A DNA stretch of 17,664 bases from Caldifarciminota bacterium (GTDB lineage Bacteria > Hydrothermota > Tepidihabitantia > Tepidihabitantales > Tepidihabitantaceae): contig JAFGRF010000190.1 of NCBI GenBank assembly GCA_016935295.1, positions 1 through 17,664 on the forward strand, written 5' to 3'. The notes below the pieces were generated by a model. That model saw only the letters and a list, made by a program, of their open reading frames with translations, did not search any database and had not been told where the DNA came from. Positions 14,379 to 17,664 of the stretch are shown one piece after another. The stretch's first letter is position 1. Each line of letters opens with the position of its first letter. The position numbers and the translations under genes are program-made.

Positions 14379-15494
14379 TCATTCGCCGAGCGATTCGGCC
14401 AGGAGTTCGGCAATGTCCTTGATGCAGATCTTCGCTTCGGAGTCGGTCGTCTTGACCGCGTCCTCCAGTGTCAGCGTGCAGTAGGGGCAGGCGGTGGCGA
14501 GAATGGTGGCGCCGAGGTCAAGAGCGTCATGGATCCGGACTTCGGCCAGCCTGCCCTTGCTTGTAGACTCGAACCACATCCGTCCGCCGCCACCCTCGCA
14601 GCAGAGGCTGGTTTCGCGGGAGCGGTCGAGTTCTACGAACCGGTCGCCGGCCAGCGTGGTCAGCGCCAGGCGCGGCTGCTCGAACACCTTGTTCTGCTTG
14701 CCGAGGTAGCACGGGTCGTGATAGGTGACGACTTCCTCAAGTTGGCGCTTCGGCTTGAGCTTCCCGGCCTCAAGCAGTTCGGCGAGCAATTGAGTGTAGT
14801 GCATTACCGGCACTTCGATTCCCGGGTAGTCGTTCTTGAGTGCGTTGAAGCTGTGGGGAGAGGTGGTCACGACCCGCTTCGGGCCGCGCTCCATGATGAG
14901 CTTGGTATTTGAGTCGCGCAGTTCCTCGAACATGCCCTGCTCGCCGATACGCTTCTGCTCGCTGCAGCAGCAGGTTTCCTCCTCGCCGATAACGCCGAAC
15001 TCGATGCCGGCCGCGCGCAGCAGCTTGACCAGGGCCTGGGCTGCGGGCTGGCAGCGAGGGTCATAGGCATTGGTGCAACAGACGAATAGCAGCACGTCGG
15101 TCTTGTCTCCCGGTTTCAGAACCGGCAGGTCAAGACCCTGGGCCCACTCCATCCGCTTCTCCCGGCCCCGGCCCCAGGGATTGCCCTGCAGATACGTGCT
15201 CTCCAGCGCGCCCTGGATCTGGGTGGTCATCCTGCCGCTCTCGATTATCTTCGCGCGCATCTCGACCACGAGGTCGGCAGGCCGGACCGCCTTCGGACAG
15301 CGCTCGGTGCAGGTCGAACAGGTCGTACACTCCCAGAGCCCGAGCTCCTCTGCGCTCATGCCCTGGCACTGGTCGTTCAGATAGCAGTAGACCAGCTTGC
15401 GCGGGTTCAGGCTCGACTTCATCGAAACCGGGCAGCCGCCTGAACAGCGGCCGCACTGAATGCACGACTCAAGTTCGAGAGTAGCGGTTGACAT
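14379..15494 (-). CDS. HdrD/GlpC-like (4Fe-4S) oxidoreductase with two CCG domains
   Basis: A 371-residue cytoplasmic-type electron carrier. Two 4Fe-4S motifs come first (C11, C14, C17, C21 and C56, C59, C62, C66), then two cysteine-rich CCG domains, the layout of HdrD (HdrC-HdrB fusion) and GlpC-like proteins. The second CCG domain is complete (C262, C298-C299, C336/C339 in ACPYC). The first has C139-C140 and C175-C177, but its CPHC motif reads SPHS (S212, S215), so its cluster ligands are incomplete. Family members pass electrons between quinones, flavoproteins or disulfides; the partner here is not visible. ATG 15494 is chosen because it leads straight into the first cluster motif and a promoter ends eight bases before it; the 12-codon upstream extension overlaps that promoter. 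Confidence 0.88.
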   Translation of the reverse strand: MSTATLELESCIQCGRCSGGCPVSMKSSLNPRKLVYCYLNDQCQGMSAEELGLWECTTCSTCTERCPKAVRPADLVVEMRAKIIESGRMTTQIQGALESTYLQGNPWGRGREKRMEWAQGLDLPVLKPGDKTDVLLFVCCTNAYDPRCQPAAQALVKLLRAAGIEFGVIGEEETCCCSEQKRIGEQGMFEELRDSNTKLIMERGPKRVVTTSPHSFNALKNDYPGIEVPVMHYTQLLAELLEAGKLKPKRQLEEVVTYHDPCYLGKQNKVFEQPRLALTTLAGDRFVELDRSRETSLCCEGGGGRMWFESTSKGRLAEVRIHDALDLGATILATACPYCTLTLEDAVKTTDSEAKICIKDIAELLAESLGE

Positions 15495-15502
15495 GGGCCT
15501 GT

Positions 15503-15530
15503 ATTCTAGAACAGAAGCGCTCCAAGTCAA
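15503..15530 (-). promoter_or_regulatory. Sigma70-like promoter of the Fe-S oxidoreductase gene, leaderless geometry
   Basis: Minus strand: TTGACT (15530-15525), a 16-base spacer, TAGAAT (15508-15503), then eight bases to the ATG at 15494. The -10 context GTTCTAGAAT is shared with the promoter at 16911. Confidence 0.75.
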
Positions 15531-15540
15531 GAAAGCGGAC

Positions 15541-15567
15541 AGGACTGACAGGACGAACAGGACCTAC
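15541..15567. repeat. 9-bp tandem repeat, three units (AGGACNNAC)
   Basis: AGGACTGAC / AGGACGAAC / AGGACCTAC, just beyond the 3' end of the four-helix-bundle gene. The same unit, in inverted orientation, is found inside that gene at 15732-15758. Confidence 0.75.
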
Positions 15568-15569
15568 GG

Positions 15570-16115
15570 CTACCTGCGCTCGCGTCGCATTCGGTAGAGC
15601 CGCTCAGTCATCCCGCCCTCTTCCAGGAAGCGGCGGTCTAGGTGGCGGAGTTGCTGGTCGAGGAGATAGTTGGTCTGGTTGACAAGGCAGATGAGGCAAT
15701 TGGCGGCTTCTTCAGCGCTACCCTGCTCAACGTACGTCCTGTAGGTCTTGTAGGTCCTTTCCTTCACCCACGCCAAACCCCTGATGCGCCGCTTCCGAGG
15801 GTCGTCCTTGTCCCACTCCTGCAGGTCGTGTTGACGCAGGAAGTCCTCGTAGTCCTGCAGCAGTTCCTCGAAGCTCGCCCGAGCGACTCCCATGAGCTTG
15901 AGTTCGGTCTTCCGTGACGTGCCCGAGGCCATGCTCCCCTCGGCGATATTCTGTTTCCCTGACCGTGCAGCCTGCACCATCTGGTCGTGTGTGCGCGAAC
16001 GTCTGTCGATGAACCGATTGCAGAAAGCGACTGTCGCATCATACACGATGGCCGCGTTCTGGAACGACTTCAAGTCCCGGTACCCGCCGTGCTTCGGGAT
16101 CAGCGGCTCAGTCAC
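15570..16115 (-). CDS. Four-helix-bundle protein with suffix domain (S23/IVP-like)
   Basis: A 181-residue helical protein. The core GGYRDLKSFQNAAIVYDATVAFC, THDQMVQAARSGKQNIAEG and ELKLMGVARASFEELLQDYEDFL (about residues 10-92) matches the 23S-rRNA intervening-sequence protein-like four-helix-bundle family. The extended C-terminal part, with cysteine-containing LICLVNQTNYLLDQQL, matches the longer 'suffix' subfamily. Biochemical function in this family is unknown. A central linker RTYKTYRTY is encoded by three tandem 9-bp units. It is preceded by a promoter whose -10 ends six bases before the GTG start, and is probably monocistronic. Such genes are often sporadic and repeat-associated, so horizontal movement is possible but not shown. 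Confidence 0.85.
   Translation of the reverse strand: MTEPLIPKHGGYRDLKSFQNAAIVYDATVAFCNRFIDRRSRTHDQMVQAARSGKQNIAEGSMASGTSRKTELKLMGVARASFEELLQDYEDFLRQHDLQEWDKDDPRKRRIRGLAWVKERTYKTYRTYVEQGSAEEAANCLICLVNQTNYLLDQQLRHLDRRFLEEGGMTERLYRMRRERR
15732..15758 (-). repeat. In-gene 9-bp tandem repeat encoding RTY-KTY-RTY
   Basis: On the minus strand the units are AGGACCTAC, AAGACCTAC and AGGACGTAC, in frame in the four-helix-bundle gene. They match the unit of the plus-strand array at 15541-15567. Confidence 0.8.
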
Positions 16116-16121
16116 GACTGG

Positions 16122-16150
16122 ATTCCAGCAGTCTCGGACACAGGCGTCAG
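16122..16150 (-). promoter_or_regulatory. Probable promoter of the four-helix-bundle gene, leaderless geometry
   Basis: Minus strand: CTGACG (16150-16145), a 17-base spacer, TGGAAT (16127-16122), then six bases to the GTG at 16115. Both hexamers are weaker than at the other sites; the spacing is what supports it. Confidence 0.5.
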
Positions 16151-16202
16151 GAGGGTAGGGGCACCATGTCCGCGGGCGGGAGTGCGGCGGGTGGTCGAGC
16201 GG

Positions 16203-16901
16203 TCATTGTTTCGAAGGAGGCCTGTGCGTAGGAGGATCGTACGAGTCGATGTATCCGTGCGGGCCCCTCCGGTATACCGTCACAAACTGGTCATGCCAGT
16301 AGGAGAGGGAGAAGAACCACTCCTCAGTCTGTTCGTCAGTCCGGATCTCAAGTCGGACGCTGTAGGGACGGCCGCTTATCACCTGCTTTGTCCTGGTCGC
16401 TTGCAGGAACGTGACTTTGGGAAAACCTTCACCAATTGCCACGGTGACGAAGGCCTTCGCCAGTTCGATGATGTTCTTGTCGGTCACCTTCAGACCGTTG
16501 TCGATGAGCAGATGGTTGAAGCCATAGGGCATTGGATAGCGCTTGCTACCTTCAATCGCCATTAGGTAAGGATATGGTGGCGAGTTGAAGTTATGACCTC
16601 TGTAGAACCGAGCGGTCGGGAAGATTCGAGCCAGCGGCGCTATCGTGACTTCGACGAACCCGAACGTGCCCGCCATGTATGCAGTATCGTCTTTCCGCGA
16701 GACCAGGAAGTCAGGCACTAGGGCGGGGAACCTGCGCAGGATGTCCGTTGCCTCGCTCGTCGTTACATGCCGCGTGGTGACTTTGACTTCTTTTCTCTTC
16801 GACGTATTGCGGCCACGCGCCGCGGCAGGAGAGAAGGCGAGCAGCACAAGCAACGCGGCAACGGCCAGTCGGGCGCGGGTATGCCTCGGGTGCGTCTTCA
16901 T
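16203..16901 (-). CDS. Secreted protein of unknown function
   Basis: A 232-residue protein I do not recognise. The N-terminus is a clear Sec signal (basic MKTHPRHTRAR, hydrophobic AVAALLVLLAF, then SPAAA-RG as a likely signal peptidase I site near residue 28). The mature part is mixed alpha/beta with conserved-looking aromatic stretches (GTFGFVEVTIAPLARIFPTARFYRG, YPYLMAIEGSKRYPMPYGFN, EEWFFSLSYWHDQFVTVYR). No cysteines or lipobox are seen, so it is probably soluble in the periplasm or exported. ATG 16901 is chosen; the GTG one codon earlier (16904) lies exactly six bases after the -10 and could be the leaderless start. It is transcribed away from the 12-bp repeat array and the regulator gene. 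Confidence 0.8.
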   Translation of the reverse strand: MKTHPRHTRARLAVAALLVLLAFSPAAARGRNTSKRKEVKVTTRHVTTSEATDILRRFPALVPDFLVSRKDDTAYMAGTFGFVEVTIAPLARIFPTARFYRGHNFNSPPYPYLMAIEGSKRYPMPYGFNHLLIDNGLKVTDKNIIELAKAFVTVAIGEGFPKVTFLQATRTKQVISGRPYSVRLEIRTDEQTEEWFFSLSYWHDQFVTVYRRGPHGYIDSYDPPTHRPPSKQ

Positions 16902-16910
16902 CACGACTGC

Positions 16911-16939
16911 ATTCTAGAACTCGCCGAGACGCGGGTCAA
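16911..16939 (-). promoter_or_regulatory. Sigma70-like promoter of the unknown secreted protein gene, leaderless geometry
   Basis: Minus strand: TTGACC (16939-16934), a 17-base spacer, TAGAAT (16916-16911), then six bases to GTG 16904 or nine to ATG 16901. No Shine-Dalgarno sequence fits in that space. Confidence 0.75.
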
Positions 16940-16983
16940 ATCGGGGCGCTTGGCGTCAGTCATGAGCCGTAGCGGCAGCCCGG

Positions 16984-17283
16984 CCCGGACCTGAGACCCT
17001 CACTGTAGCCGTCGGAGATGCCGTGAGAGATGCCGGCAGGGGTGCTATCGGAGTGGCCGGGTATGAGGCCCCATCGGGGTCGGGGAGAGAGACGGCGAGG
17101 GATGCTCCGACCGGACCCGTCCGGGATCCTCACACTGTTGCGGGGAAAGTGCCCGGGACTGATGCCGAGACCGAAACGGCCCGAGATGCCGTCAGTGTAG
17201 CCGGCACAGGTGCCCGCGGGGAGGCGGTCGTATAGGCTCCGGAGGAGGCTTGGACGAATGCCCGGACAGCTACCCTCCCGGCA
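16984..17283. repeat. Degenerate 12-bp tandem array, about 25 units (GCCGNCNGNGAT-like)
   Basis: Read in 12-base steps from 16984, every one of 25 units has C at position 2, 23 of 25 have G at position 10, and 16 of 25 have G at position 1. Good units are GCCGTCGGAGAT (17008), GCCGTGAGAGAT (17020), CCCGTCCGGGAT (17116) and GCCGTCAGTGTA (17188). Weaker phase may extend toward 16924. The array fills most of the gap between two divergent genes. One forward frame reads as A-V-x-D-like tetrapeptides but has no supported start and stops at 17233-17235, so I treat it as non-coding. Confidence 0.8.
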
Positions 17284-17308
17284 CGGGGGTGTCTTTCGCT
17301 GCCGGGAG
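17275..17308. other. Inverted repeat with 9-bp perfect stem
   Basis: CTCCCGGCA (17275-17283) pairs with TGCCGGGAG (17300-17308) across a 16-base loop. It lies at the end of the 12-bp array and upstream of the regulator promoter. There is no T-tract, so an ordinary intrinsic terminator is not supported. Confidence 0.5.
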
Positions 17309-17349
17309 CCATCATGTTCGCAGATGTGCCACTTACCGGATTTCCGGGC

Positions 17350-17378
17350 TTGATTGCCATTCTACAGCGCTGTAGAAT
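17350..17378 (+). promoter_or_regulatory. Sigma70-like promoter of the helix-turn-helix regulator
   Basis: TTGATT (17350-17355), a 17-base spacer, TAGAAT (17373-17378), then nine bases to the ATG at 17388. The spacer and -10 are occupied by a perfect palindrome. Confidence 0.75.
17359..17378. promoter_or_regulatory. 20-bp perfect palindrome, probable operator
   Basis: ATTCTACAGCGCTGTAGAAT is identical to its reverse complement. It begins three bases after the -35 hexamer and ends with the -10, so a dimer bound here would block RNA polymerase. The adjacent HTH protein is the obvious candidate ligand (autoregulation). Confidence 0.75.
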
Positions 17379-17387
17379 TGAGCGGAA

Positions 17388-17664
17388 ATGAAGCGGTCGC
17401 CGGACACATTCGTTTTCAGCCCCGAGCTGGGCTCGAGGCTTCGGGATCTGCGGCTGAAGGCGGACCTTACTCAGGTGGAGCTGGCGCGGGCCATGGGCCG
17501 GGCAGGGAAGAGCGCCGGGAACCTGGTAAGCAGGCTTGAGAAGGGTCGTGAGCGCTTTCCTTCGTTCGCGCTGGTCGCGGACTTCCTGCGCGGCTGCCGC
17601 GCCGGGTTCAAAGACATCCTTGACATTCTCGACCTATACACCGACTTGCCGACAGCGCTGAGCA
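17388..17664 (+). CDS. XRE-family helix-turn-helix regulator, 3' partial
   Basis: The frame is open from ATG 17388 to the window end (92 codons seen). Residues about 15-60 form a HTH_3/XRE-type domain: LGSRLRDLRLKADLTQVELARAMG followed by a Gly/Lys/Ser-rich stretch (GRAGKSAGN) and LVSRLEKGRERFPSFALVADFL, where TQVELARAM and the VSRLEKG recognition region are typical. The next residues, GFKDILDILDLYTDLP, may begin a second domain. The end is missing, so a fused effector domain cannot be excluded. The position nine bases after a promoter containing a 20-bp palindrome suggests that it represses its own transcription. The start has no clear Shine-Dalgarno site (GCGGAA only). Confidence 0.85.
   Translation, partial: MKRSPDTFVFSPELGSRLRDLRLKADLTQVELARAMGRAGKSAGNLVSRLEKGRERFPSFALVADFLRGCRAGFKDILDILDLYTDLPTALS

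Noticed and set aside
17023..17235. Plus-strand ORF across the 12-bp array (ARDA-like repeats).
   Set aside because: It is open because 12 is a multiple of three; it has no Shine-Dalgarno site or promoter, and opposite-strand frames are equally open.
11464..17283. CRISPR array.
   Set aside because: The repeat units are 7-12 bp and directly abut without spacers, and no cas genes are present.

Overview
The window is about 17.7 kb of GC-rich DNA from a diderm bacterium. An LptD-type outer-membrane LPS assembly protein, a lipoprotein with a lipobox, and a class A penicillin-binding protein all point to two membranes. Ferredoxin-linked Mrp modules and an HdrD-like iron-sulfur protein suggest anaerobic energy metabolism. 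The gene mix and repeat-rich intergenic regions would suit an uncultivated lineage of the WOR-3/Stahlbacteria kind, but that placement is an impression and not demonstrated.

Positions 2-7398 (+) hold one tight operon: two complex-I/antiporter-like subunits (the first cut by the window edge), a fused MbhD-MbhE protein, MrpB, MrpC, MrpD, MrpE, MrpF, MrpG and a two-cluster ferredoxin subunit. This is the membrane half of a ferredoxin-driven, ion-pumping complex of the group 4 hydrogenase (Mbh/Mbx-like) type. The catalytic subunits are not in the window and may lie upstream. Most genes here abut or overlap and have clear Shine-Dalgarno sequences.

Positions 7399-8529 hold a tRNA-Leu(CAA) on the minus strand, a decayed second copy of it just downstream, and a divergent secreted lipoprotein. 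Positions 8546-14244 (-) hold lptD-maf and a PBP1A-type gene followed by a Nth/MagIII-like glycosylase. Positions 14379-16901 (-) hold three apparently separate genes: an HdrD-like Fe-S protein, a four-helix-bundle protein, and an unknown secreted protein. From 17388 (+) a helix-turn-helix regulator runs off the end of the window.

Three layers of non-coding structure stand out. First, several first-in-operon genes have a sigma70-like promoter (TTGAC-type -35, 16-17 bp spacer, TAGAAT-type -10) ending only 6-9 bases before the start codon, which predicts leaderless mRNAs; most operon-internal genes carry Shine-Dalgarno sites instead. Second, intergenic spaces hold degenerate tandem arrays, each with its own period (7, 8, 9 and 12 bp). 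The largest is a 300-bp, 25-unit, 12-bp array between two divergent genes. Third, a perfect 20-bp palindrome overlaps the promoter of the terminal regulator gene and looks like an autoregulatory operator.
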